A stretch of 19,524 bases of DNA, from the NCBI GenBank assembly GCA_002348265.1, contig DEAT01000025.1:1-19524 (forward strand). Direction: 5' to 3'. The stretch is from Gemmatimonadales bacterium UBA2975. Its GTDB lineage: Bacteria > Gemmatimonadota > Gemmatimonadetes > Longimicrobiales > Gaopeijiaceae. Below, in pieces: positions 9,183 to 16,555 of the stretch. The position numbers were made by a program, and so were the translations under genes. How positions within the stretch are numbered: position 1 is the first letter of the stretch; each line of letters begins with the position of its first letter. The notes beneath the pieces were generated by a model. The model was not told the origin of the DNA. It did not search any database and saw nothing but the letters and a program-made list of their open reading frames with translations.

Positions 9183-10801
9183 CAAACCAAGTCCGCGAGA
9201 TGGAACCTACTCAAAATCGAGAGGTTCACCCCACACTTTTTGAGCCGGTGACCTTAACACTAGGTACACTCATGGCAGTACTCGGGGCCATCATCGGAAT
9301 ACAACTGCTTACCCGGGTCGGTGTCACACCCAACAGTTCGGTGATCGGCGCCATGATCGCTCTCTCACTAGCTCGCATACCGCTCGCAATCCTTCGTGGC
9401 ATGGGTAACGTGCACCGTCAAAACCTGATTCAAACAGTGACTTCAGGAGCAACGTTCGGCGGAGCAAATGCCCTGCTGCTTCCGATTGGAATCCCTTGGC
9501 TCATGGGTCGGACAGACTTAATTGCACCGATGTTCGCCGGCGCATGCCTCGCTCTAGTGATCGACGCTACCATACTCTACAGAGTTTTTGATTCGAAAAC
9601 ATTTCCAGCGACCGGACTCTGGCCTTCCGGCGTGGCAACCTCAGAAGTACTGCTAGCGGGTGACAAAGGCGGCGACCGGGCCAAGCTACTAGTCGTAGGA
9701 GGAATGGCTGGTGGCACCGGCCAATTCTTAGGTATTCCAATGGACGTCTTTGGCGTATGCTGGATCGGGAATGCGTGGGCACTCGCGATGCTGGCCATCG
9801 GACTTTTGCTGCGTGCTTATGTCCCGGAGGTAACCGGATTAGACCTGAATTCCATGTACGTTCCACACGGGATCATGATCGGGGCTGGGATCATCGCCCT
9901 AGGGCAGATGGCATGGGCCATGCGCGAAACGAGCAGAGACAAGATAAGCGGCGCGAACCTAAGTGATTTGGATTCCCAGTACAGGACTGTTCTAGGAAAG
10001 CCATTCGGTCGTGCTATCGGTGCTGGGTTCGCGGCGTATCTCATAACAGCAGTCCTTATAGCTGGGGTATCTGGAGCCATTTCTGAAATGTCACCCGCTA
10101 TGCTGCTAGGCTTCGCAGTGTTCGCTGCCGGAGCAGCTCTTACTTCAGAACTCGTCGTTGGTCTCGCGGCAATGCACTCGGGCTGGTTCCCGGCCTTCGC
10201 GACCGCTCTGCTCTTCCTCGTGATCGGGATGCTATTGGGATTTCCCGAAACGCCCCTCGCAATTTTGGTAGGCTTTACAGCAGCGACAGGTCCTGCTTTT
10301 GCTGACATGGGGTATGACCTCAAGGCCGGTTGGATTCTTCGCGGTTCGGGCTCTGACCCGGATTTCGAAAAGGCCGGACGTCGAAATCAGTATTTTGCCG
10401 AATTACTCGGATTCCTAGTGGCAGGGCTGTTCGTTTGGTTTTCATGGGAACAGTACTTCAGCGCCGACTTGATCCCTCCATACGATCGCGTCGCGGTGTC
10501 GACGATAGCAGCAGGTTCTAGCCCAACACTAGCACGCTCTCTCTTGATCTGGGCTATCCCGGGAGCACTCGTTCAGTTTCTGGGTGGAGCGTCACGACAA
10601 ATGGGCATCCTGCTGGCAACCGGCCTTCTGATCCTGAATCCCGTCGCCGGATGGACGGCCGTGATTGCGCTCATCCTCCGAGCGGCGATCCAGCGTCGAT
10701 TTGGTGATGCCGCTCAGTCACACATGTACGTAACAGCAGGTGGCTTTATCGCGGGGTCAGCGTTAGTCGGCTTCGGGTCGGGCGTCTGGAAAGCACGCTA
10801 G
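9179..10801 (+). CDS. OPT/YSL family transporter, 540 aa
   Basis: A highly hydrophobic protein with about 13-15 predicted membrane segments beginning at FEPVTLTLGTLMAVLGAIIG (residues 21-40). Family-type features include the first helix pair with the NSSVIGAMIALSLAR stretch, glycine-rich TSGATFGGANALLLPIGIPW and the TGLWPSGVATSEVLLAG loop. OPT/YSL carriers import oligopeptides, glutathione-like compounds or metal chelates by proton coupling. The GTG start at 9179 overlaps the AroM stop by four bases (GTGA), so the two are coupled; an ATG at 9200 would remove seven residues. The paired soluble enzymes suggest that the substrate is small and amide-like. The convergent neighbour ends 35 bases downstream. 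Confidence 0.92.
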   Translation: MTNQVREMEPTQNREVHPTLFEPVTLTLGTLMAVLGAIIGIQLLTRVGVTPNSSVIGAMIALSLARIPLAILRGMGNVHRQNLIQTVTSGATFGGANALLLPIGIPWLMGRTDLIAPMFAGACLALVIDATILYRVFDSKTFPATGLWPSGVATSEVLLAGDKGGDRAKLLVVGGMAGGTGQFLGIPMDVFGVCWIGNAWALAMLAIGLLLRAYVPEVTGLDLNSMYVPHGIMIGAGIIALGQMAWAMRETSRDKISGANLSDLDSQYRTVLGKPFGRAIGAGFAAYLITAVLIAGVSGAISEMSPAMLLGFAVFAAGAALTSELVVGLAAMHSGWFPAFATALLFLVIGMLLGFPETPLAILVGFTAATGPAFADMGYDLKAGWILRGSGSDPDFEKAGRRNQYFAELLGFLVAGLFVWFSWEQYFSADLIPPYDRVAVSTIAAGSSPTLARSLLIWAIPGALVQFLGGASRQMGILLATGLLILNPVAGWTAVIALILRAAIQRRFGDAAQSHMYVTAGGFIAGSALVGFGSGVWKAR

Positions 10802-10836
10802 GTTCTTAAGTATCAGCGAGCGCAATTGTCTGGACA

Positions 10837-11943
10837 CTAAAAGTGCATGCTTCCAATAGTCCCACCTACCTCCGGTGGCCGCCATGGCATGTAGCGGACC
10901 AAGCGCTGCCGATTCACTTCGCCAGCGTAAATATTCCCTTCGTAGTCTACACCTAGAAATTCGATACCCGGGCCAATGTTGACGTCGTGCTGAGGAATGA
11001 AGTGCGTCACCCAAGCCTGTTCTGTCTTTAGGTCACCAATCCGGATTCCTTTTTCCCATCCAAAATTGCTGCGCCAATCGTCTGGTGACCCCGTGCGCAG
11101 GTCTCCCGACAAACCGTCACCTGCATACAGAATGTCGTTCTGGTCTATGAAGAGGCCGCTCGGTTTCCCATAGTGTGTCCATAAATACAGCAGTTCACCT
11201 TCCGAATTGAAAACCTGAATCCGGCTGTTACCTCGATCTGCAACCAAAACGCGGCCGCGAGAGTCAATCTTAATATCATGCGGATCACTGAACCGGGCTG
11301 GTTCACGACTCTCGGACCCAACCCCACCGCCAACCGCAAGTATAAACGTTCCGTCCGGTGCCAGTTTCACAATCCGATTGTTTCCGCCCCGATGCCCGTC
11401 TGCGACCCATATATGCCCATCGGGAGCGATTGCCACACCAGCAGGACCGTTGAAGTGAGTCTCATCATCACCATGAACTCCAGCCTCTCCGATTGTCATC
11501 AAGACTTCACCGCTTCGGGTCAACTTGAAAATCTGGTGCCCCATGCCCATGGACTCACCGCGAGCAGCGCGCACGTCTCCGTGGGCTCCGCCCTCAGTCA
11601 CCCAGAGGTATCCTTCGTGGTCGAGAGCGAAACCATGCGGGAAAGCGAATAATCCTGCGCCGAAACTGTCCACCAGCTTCCCGTCGAGGTCGAACTTTAG
11701 GATAGGATCTAGATCAGAACCGGCACATTGATTTGCGCCACAGCGGTCCAGAACCCAAAGGTGCTCGCCATCTGGATCAGGCCAAACCCCGCTTATTATG
11801 CCCAGTACGCGATCCCCCGGGAGTTTCTCCCATCCAAACGTGGCTCGGTATGGGTTCGTCGTAGTTGTTTGTGCGGTGACCTGCTGAAACGTTGCCAGAA
11901 GAGCGGTTGTGGCGAGAACAGTTAAACAATGAAATCTGGTCAT
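10837..11943 (-). CDS. Exported NHL-repeat propeller, peptidyl-alpha-hydroxyglycine alpha-amidating lyase (PAL)-like, 368 aa
   Basis: I place the start at the ATG at 11943 because it opens a signal peptide (MTRFHCLTVLATTALLATFQ, then QVTAQ); an upstream in-frame ATG at 12036 would add 31 charged residues before it. NHL-type blades recur: FPHGFALDHEGYLWVTEGG (101-119), GPAGVAIAPDGHIWVADGH (167-184), DPHDIKIDSRGRVLVADRGN (220-239), PSGLFIDQNDILYAGDG (261-277), then FLGVDYEGNIYAGE (329-342). Histidines at the blade entries (His103, His222, His319) are placed as the metal-binding histidines of PAL, so a lyase-like site is possible. Bacterial members with this annotation are common in environmental genomes and their reaction is not established. 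A CGANQC pair (Cys68, Cys73) may be a disulphide. Periplasmic location is expected. Confidence 0.85.
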   Translation of the reverse strand: MTRFHCLTVLATTALLATFQQVTAQTTTTNPYRATFGWEKLPGDRVLGIISGVWPDPDGEHLWVLDRCGANQCAGSDLDPILKFDLDGKLVDSFGAGLFAFPHGFALDHEGYLWVTEGGAHGDVRAARGESMGMGHQIFKLTRSGEVLMTIGEAGVHGDDETHFNGPAGVAIAPDGHIWVADGHRGGNNRIVKLAPDGTFILAVGGGVGSESREPARFSDPHDIKIDSRGRVLVADRGNSRIQVFNSEGELLYLWTHYGKPSGLFIDQNDILYAGDGLSGDLRTGSPDDWRSNFGWEKGIRIGDLKTEQAWVTHFIPQHDVNIGPGIEFLGVDYEGNIYAGEVNRQRLVRYMPWRPPEVGGTIGSMHF

Positions 11944-12050
11944 AGTCAGTTCGGAACGGGAAACTGCGCACAGGATTCTATCGTGCTCTGGACGACAACG
12001 CCTCCCTGAACGAAAGTCACAAGACCCCACACCCATGGCACCGGAAGATC

Positions 12051-12641
12051 TTGCTCAACCTCATTAACATATTGGACTCTGTTTGGGATGCCCTTTCTGA
12101 AGGTTGTGAACATGCTAGCGATGCATTTCACACGCCTGCTATCGGAACAATACGGGACGGAAAACCGGAAGTACGAACTGTCGTGCTGCGTCATGTCAAT
12201 CGTGAGGCAGGCATCATTGGATTTCACACAGATAGGCGAAGTCCGAAGGTTCAAGATCTGACAACGGGTTCGGCCTTAGCTTGGCACTTCTACGACCGGG
12301 AACGAAAAGTGCAAATACGGGCGCATGGATCAGGTCTAATCCACACCGGCGATGAAATCGCGGATGAAGCGTGGGAAAAGGTCTCACCCCTCGGACGCCG
12401 GTGCTACGGACAAATCAAGGGACCAGGTGTTTCGAGCACCGACCAGCAGGTGGGCCTTCCATCTTTAGAGGCGCTAGAAGCCGAAGAGCCCAGTATCGTC
12501 GCTGAATGTCGAGAAAATTTTTGTGTCATTCGGAGCAGATTGACCGAAATCGACTGGTTTTATCTTCAGTTTCAGGGACACAGACGCGCGCGGTTCACCC
12601 GAACTCAGAGTGACTGGCAAAGTGTATGGGTTGCGCCCTAA
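12051..12641 (+). CDS. Pyridoxamine 5'-phosphate oxidase-like FMN-binding protein (Alr4036 type), 196 aa
   Basis: Split-barrel flavin protein. RTVVLRHV (42-49), FHTDRRSPKVQDL (58-70) and WHFYDRERKVQIRAHG (78-93) correspond to the FMN phosphate- and ring-binding strands of the PNPOx fold. The C-terminus DWFYLQFQGHRRARF resembles the dimer-forming tail. The N-terminal FHTPAIGTI block is typical of the Alr4036 subgroup, whose members bind FMN but are not proven pyridoxamine phosphate oxidases. The start must be TTG: TTG at 12051 is preceded by GGAAG three bases away, and no in-frame ATG or GTG exists between it and the first conserved block. A nearby ATG at 12035 is out of frame and stops after ten codons. 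Cytoplasmic. It faces a PLP-dependent aminotransferase gene tail to tail, four bases apart; a PLP link is tempting but weak. Confidence 0.85.
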   Translation: MLNLINILDSVWDALSEGCEHASDAFHTPAIGTIRDGKPEVRTVVLRHVNREAGIIGFHTDRRSPKVQDLTTGSALAWHFYDRERKVQIRAHGSGLIHTGDEIADEAWEKVSPLGRRCYGQIKGPGVSSTDQQVGLPSLEALEAEEPSIVAECRENFCVIRSRLTEIDWFYLQFQGHRRARFTRTQSDWQSVWVAP

Positions 12642-12645
12642 ATCT

Positions 12646-13962
12646 TCAGCACCCACGCCGCTTGTCGACATAGCTTGCCAGTCTGGTCATCGCCACCTCG
12701 AGCTCATCATACTGAACACAAGGATAGACCACCCGGAACAGACCGTGCTTCGTGTGTCCAAAACCCACTCCAGGGGTTAGAAGCACTCCGGTTTCGTCGA
12801 AAAGGCTTCGCCATAGTGTCATCTCCCCGCTTTCGGAATCTTCCTCGAGAAATTCTGAAAGGTCTACCCACAAGAAGAGGCTACCCCTAGCGGGTACATA
12901 TTGTACTCCCATATCTCGAAAGGATCGGGCGGCGAGCGCATATGAATCGGTGAGACGCTGCTGATTTCGAGTGATGAAGTCTTTAATGAACTCGTCTTCT
13001 GTCAGTACGCGACTCAATACCCACTGTGTGTAGTTAGAGAGCGAGTGCGTCAGGTTGAGGTTCTCATAAGCCTCGAGCGCTCTCTTGTTTAGCGTCCACA
13101 GAATACCCACTCGAAAACCAGATATCCCCAAGTCTTTCGACAAGGAATACCAGAGATGCAGGTACTCGCTTTGCCTTGCTTTCATCACTTGTGCGAATGA
13201 ACTGAAGGCTATTCGCGAGACATAATCATCGCGGATATCAGGGTGTCCAGTATCTATGATCGACAACCCGTAGATCTCGTTGACTATGAGATGCACTTGG
13301 TGCGCTATACACCAATCGGCAATCCGTTTCAGTCTGTCGACATCATAAATCCCCCCCGTCGGATTGTCTGGAGAGGTGAGGATAAGGAGTCGGAAACGCC
13401 GACCTGAGTCAGTGATGTCCTCCCAAGCACGCTCTAAATCATCGACGGTCAGTAGAGGTCCGTCTGCAAGCTCCGATATCTCATGGTGCGTTACGAGATC
13501 GTAGCGTTCGATCTTTGAGAAATTACCGAGGTCCTTTGTGTAAACTGGATAGCATGGTGCCGGGATGACAGCTACATCTCCCTCCTCAGCAAGGACAAAA
13601 GCCGTCATCTCAATAACTCCCGTGGCACCAGGTGACACGACGACCTCGTCCGGCTCGATTGAGCACCCCGTCAAATGAGTTCCCATAAAGTGCGCTAGTG
13701 CCCTCCTGAATACTGGAGCACCACCTGCAGCTGTGTAACTGGGAACCCATTCCGGGATCGACTCTGAGCCTGCTATCGATTCGATTCTTTCTCTGAGGTC
13801 AAACCAACTGAGCCGGTTTTTAGCGATGTTGAGAGGGATCTTTCCTTGCGGATTTTCGGTGGGATGGTACCGATCCCGTTCCGTCTCTCTTAACGCATCG
13901 TAATCGATTCGGAGAGGGCTAGCCGCAGCATGTGCTCCCCGAGACGAAAGTGAGTCCGTCAC
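12646..13962 (-). CDS. Class I/II PLP-dependent aminotransferase, ACC synthase-like subgroup, with unusual active-site residues, 438 aa
   Basis: Fold-type I PLP enzyme. Visible motifs are SPGATGVIEMTAFVL (110-124, phosphate-binding), PAPCYPVY (134-141, ring-stacking Tyr138), SPDNPTGG (197-204, Asn200), VNEIYGLS (227-234, Tyr231), WYSLSKDLGISGFRVG (271-286, PLP Lys276, Arg284) and LFRVVYP (408-414, substrate-carboxylate Arg410). The SLSKDLG-x-x-GFRVG block and the N-terminal LNIAKNRLSWFDL are closest to ACC synthase-like proteins. Two positions depart from that family: Lys48 replaces the Glu of AENQL, and Asn228 replaces the Asp of DEIY that normally holds the PLP pyridine nitrogen. True ACC synthesis is therefore doubtful; another amino-acid transamination, elimination or binding role is possible. 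The start is GTG at 13962. It diverges from a sodium symporter across 136 bases. Confidence 0.88.
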   Translation of the reverse strand: MTDSLSSRGAHAAASPLRIDYDALRETERDRYHPTENPQGKIPLNIAKNRLSWFDLRERIESIAGSESIPEWVPSYTAAGGAPVFRRALAHFMGTHLTGCSIEPDEVVVSPGATGVIEMTAFVLAEEGDVAVIPAPCYPVYTKDLGNFSKIERYDLVTHHEISELADGPLLTVDDLERAWEDITDSGRRFRLLILTSPDNPTGGIYDVDRLKRIADWCIAHQVHLIVNEIYGLSIIDTGHPDIRDDYVSRIAFSSFAQVMKARQSEYLHLWYSLSKDLGISGFRVGILWTLNKRALEAYENLNLTHSLSNYTQWVLSRVLTEDEFIKDFITRNQQRLTDSYALAARSFRDMGVQYVPARGSLFLWVDLSEFLEEDSESGEMTLWRSLFDETGVLLTPGVGFGHTKHGLFRVVYPCVQYDELEVAMTRLASYVDKRRGC

Positions 13963-14098
13963 GGCCTATAAGTCTCCAGTCTTCGGTTGGAACCCATCAA
14001 TCTAGGTGGAGGGCATTAGTGATGCTCAAGATACCACATTGTGCGACTACTGACGTTTACATTTAGTCCATCCCGCAGATGACCAGTAGTTTCTGCAG

Positions 14099-15658
14099 TT
14101 GTCCTCACGCCTGCGCACCGAGGGTTCACCTTTGGGTCTTACCACATTCGACGCGATCGCTTTCGTAGCGTTCTTGTCAGCAGTAATCGGCATCTCGCTA
14201 TACGCATCGCGAGACGAGGACACATCGGAGGATTATTTCCTAGCTGGTCGAAGCCTAACGTGGTGGCTGATCGGATTCAGCCTGATAGCCTCAAACATTT
14301 CCACCGAGCATTTCATCGGGATGGCCGGATCCGGCTTCGGGTCTGCCGGTATGGCAATCGCCTCGTACGAGTGGATCGCCGCCCTTTCACTGGTGATCGT
14401 AGCGTTCTGGGTTCTGCCCCTTTTCCTGCGTCTAGGCATCTTCACGATGCCCGAGTTCTTGGAGCACCGGTTCGGGAACCCGGCACGCACAATCATGGCC
14501 ATCTATCTGATGGCTGCGTACGTCGGCGTGGCGATCGCTGGTGTCCTCTATTCAGGGGCACTCGGACTCCAAACGATCTTCGGACTCGACTTGCTGCCAG
14601 GCATATGGCTTATAGGAATCCTAGCCGGTGCATACACAGTATACGGAGGACTCAAAGCAGTCGTCTGGTCAGACCTTCTTCAGGGCTCCGCGCTGCTGAT
14701 CGGCGGATGCGTCGTGACAGTTCTGGGACTTTCCGAGGTCGGTGGCCTGCAGTCGTTCTTGGAGACCAATGAAGATAAGCTGCACATGGTGCTTCCAGCT
14801 GATGACCCGGAGCTTCCGTGGACGATCTTTCTACTTGGGATCTGGATCCCAAATATGTTCTACTGGGGTTTCAACCAGTTCATTACGCAAAGAACGCTGG
14901 GGGCTCGCTCCCTAGCCGCTGGGCAACGCGGGATAATCTTCGCAGCCGGACTTAAGCTCATCATCCCTTTTATCATCGTCTTTCCCGGGATCATAGCATT
15001 CCAGCTCTACGGATCATCTATCAGCGACGGTGATCAAGCCTATCCAATGCTCATTCGGGATCTGCTTCCCGCAGGGCTGCGAGGGATATTCTTCGCCGCA
15101 CTCTTTGGAGCGGTGATGAGCAGTCTAGACTCAATGCTGAACTCAGCCTCGACGCTCTTCACAATGGACATATACAAGCGTCACCTGCGCCCAAACGCGA
15201 ACGCTCACCGAGTCGTCCGGATTGGTCGTATGGCAACAGCTGTCTTTGTTGTCATCGGGTGTATACTCGCTCCGTTCCCAGCACAGTTCGAAGGTGTTTA
15301 CGAGTATATGCAACTCGTGTGGGGCTTCATTTCTCCAGCCATTACAGCGGTCTTCATTTTCGGAATACTGATTCCACGAGCTCCTCTGTCAGCCGCGGTC
15401 AGTGGACTCTTAGTCGGACCGGTCACGTATGGGCTATTGAATTGGCAACTGCCTCAGGTCGCATTCTTGAATCACATGGCGTTCACCTTCCTGGTGATTG
15501 TCGCCGTCATGACCGGGCTTACTGTTCTCCAACCTCGAACCGAGCCAGTCGTCTACAACACCGTGTCTGACATTGATATGACGCCAAGCCGAGGTGCCCG
15601 CATGGGTGGGGTTTTCGTTGCCCTCACCACTGTAGCGTTATACGTAGTGTTCTGGTAA
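14099..15658 (+). CDS. Sodium:solute symporter (SSS family, SGLT-like), 519 aa
   Basis: Integral membrane protein with about 13-14 segments of the LeuT fold. Recognisable blocks are EDYFLAGRSLTWWLIGFSLI (44-63), ASNISTEHFIGMAGSGFGSAG (64-84), the GGLKAVVWSD loop, NQFITQRTLGARS in the middle, and AALFGAVMSSLDSMLNSAS around residues 334-352, where Ser341/Ser342/Asp344 lie at the Na2-type site. Length is ordinary for the family. SSS carriers take up sugars, amino acids, carboxylates or nucleosides with sodium; the GLRGIFFAALFGAVMSSLDS block is common to sugar-type members but the substrate is not readable. The start is TTG at 14099; a stop lies in frame at 14087 and no ATG or GTG exists before the conserved start. 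An ATG at 14079 is out of frame. The divergent partner is the aminotransferase. Confidence 0.92.
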   Translation: MSSRLRTEGSPLGLTTFDAIAFVAFLSAVIGISLYASRDEDTSEDYFLAGRSLTWWLIGFSLIASNISTEHFIGMAGSGFGSAGMAIASYEWIAALSLVIVAFWVLPLFLRLGIFTMPEFLEHRFGNPARTIMAIYLMAAYVGVAIAGVLYSGALGLQTIFGLDLLPGIWLIGILAGAYTVYGGLKAVVWSDLLQGSALLIGGCVVTVLGLSEVGGLQSFLETNEDKLHMVLPADDPELPWTIFLLGIWIPNMFYWGFNQFITQRTLGARSLAAGQRGIIFAAGLKLIIPFIIVFPGIIAFQLYGSSISDGDQAYPMLIRDLLPAGLRGIFFAALFGAVMSSLDSMLNSASTLFTMDIYKRHLRPNANAHRVVRIGRMATAVFVVIGCILAPFPAQFEGVYEYMQLVWGFISPAITAVFIFGILIPRAPLSAAVSGLLVGPVTYGLLNWQLPQVAFLNHMAFTFLVIVAVMTGLTVLQPRTEPVVYNTVSDIDMTPSRGARMGGVFVALTTVALYVVFW

Positions 15659-15711
15659 CCAGACGATTCGGTGCTCGTAGCATGAGACGCTCCCAGGTAG
15701 AGTTTTTCTGC

Positions 15712-15740
15712 TTGTGAGGTGCTCAATTCAACCTTACATA
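15712..15740 (+). promoter_or_regulatory. Possible sigma-70-like promoter for the DsrE-like gene
   Basis: TTGTGA at 15712-15717 and TACATA at 15735-15740 are 17 bases apart, 35 bases before the ATG at 15775. The -10 match is poor. CTTGTGA (15711-15717) also has a distant inverted copy TCACAAG (15756-15762), which could be an operator or chance. Confidence 0.25.
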
Positions 15741-15774
15741 AACGTAGACTCAAATTCACAAGCCGAGATAATCA

Positions 15775-16479
15775 ATGTCGAATTCTTCTACCCCTCGCCG
15801 AGCATTCCTTGGAGGAGCGATCGCAGCAGCCGGTGTAGCCGCTCTGCCAGCGTGCGCACGTGCGGCGAAGGATCAAATGCCCGCAGACGCGTGGATGGAC
15901 GAAGTGCCAGGTGAACACCGCTGCCTCTTCGACTTCAACCAGCATAAGAACGGGGCAACACTCCTACACATCCTGAACTACTTGACTACCTACAGCACAG
16001 CTTACGACAAATCATCCGGTGAAGTCGGAGCTGCTGCTACTCTCTACGGCATTAACCCAGGATCGAGTATCGCCCTAGGCTTCGACAACGAGATATGGGA
16101 AAGGTACGAGCTGGGAGCATACCACCAACTGCTCGACGCGGATGGTCAGGCCTACACCCGAAATGTCTTCTGGCAGCCAGAGTCATCCGATGCACATCTG
16201 TTAGCCCTCGGTTCAGGCATAGAACCTATCGCACCGTTCTTAGGAGCAATGCCAGCGCTAGGGATTCAGAGCCTTCAAGGGATGGGCACCAAGTTCATCA
16301 TGTGTAATAACGCTCTAAACGCGTGGTCGTTCGAACTCGCTTCACGAGGTAAGGGGGAGCAAGAAGAAATCAACGCCGAGCTAAGAGCTCATCTGCTCCC
16401 TGGAGTGAGCATTGTTCCAGCAATGGTTATCGCCATTGAGTTGGCACAGGAAGCCGGCATACGCTACAACAAGCAGTAG
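15775..16479 (+). CDS. Tat-exported DsrE-like superfamily protein, 234 aa
   Basis: The N-terminus has a twin-arginine signal: TPRRAFLGG (Arg8-Arg9) then a hydrophobic AIAAAGVAALPAC stretch ending before ARAAKDQ. The mature part holds HILNYLTTYSTAY, a central acidic ALGFDNEIW and a C-terminal KFIMCNNALNAWSFELAS segment. A cysteine-asparagine-x-alanine-leucine arrangement after a beta strand is what DsrE/DsrF-fold proteins show, where the cysteine may carry sulphur. That assignment is by pattern only, and I do not know its reaction. Tat export implies that the protein folds, perhaps with a cofactor, before crossing the membrane. The Cys in ALPAC could also be read as a lipobox. The gene precedes the amidohydrolase-like lipoprotein gene by 76 bases on the same strand, so they may be co-transcribed. 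The ATG at 15775 lacks a good Shine-Dalgarno sequence. Confidence 0.75.
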   Translation: MSNSSTPRRAFLGGAIAAAGVAALPACARAAKDQMPADAWMDEVPGEHRCLFDFNQHKNGATLLHILNYLTTYSTAYDKSSGEVGAAATLYGINPGSSIALGFDNEIWERYELGAYHQLLDADGQAYTRNVFWQPESSDAHLLALGSGIEPIAPFLGAMPALGIQSLQGMGTKFIMCNNALNAWSFELASRGKGEQEEINAELRAHLLPGVSIVPAMVIAIELAQEAGIRYNKQ

Positions 16480-16555
16480 AACACCCAAGGCCGCTTATCG
16501 CTTGGTCTGCATCAAGACGAGGTGTGTAGCAACAAAGAATCGTAAGAGTAGCTCA

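Noticed and set aside
9817..10323. Minus-strand open frame of 168 codons inside the OPT transporter gene
   Set aside because: It is the antisense shadow of a strong transmembrane protein; its translation is low in complexity (proline/alanine-rich) and has no recognisable domain.
11944..12036. Extended N-terminus for the PAL-like gene from ATG at 12036
   Set aside because: It would add 31 charged residues ahead of an obvious signal peptide; the ATG at 11943 fits better.
12646..13962. Calling the aminotransferase an ACC synthase (ethylene precursor production)
   Set aside because: The Glu of AENQL is Lys and the Asp of DEIY is Asn, so the specific function is not supported despite overall similarity.
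14260..14772. Plus-strand open frame of 170 codons inside the symporter gene
   Set aside because: It lies out of frame in a convincing SSS transporter; arginine/histidine-rich translation without family motifs.
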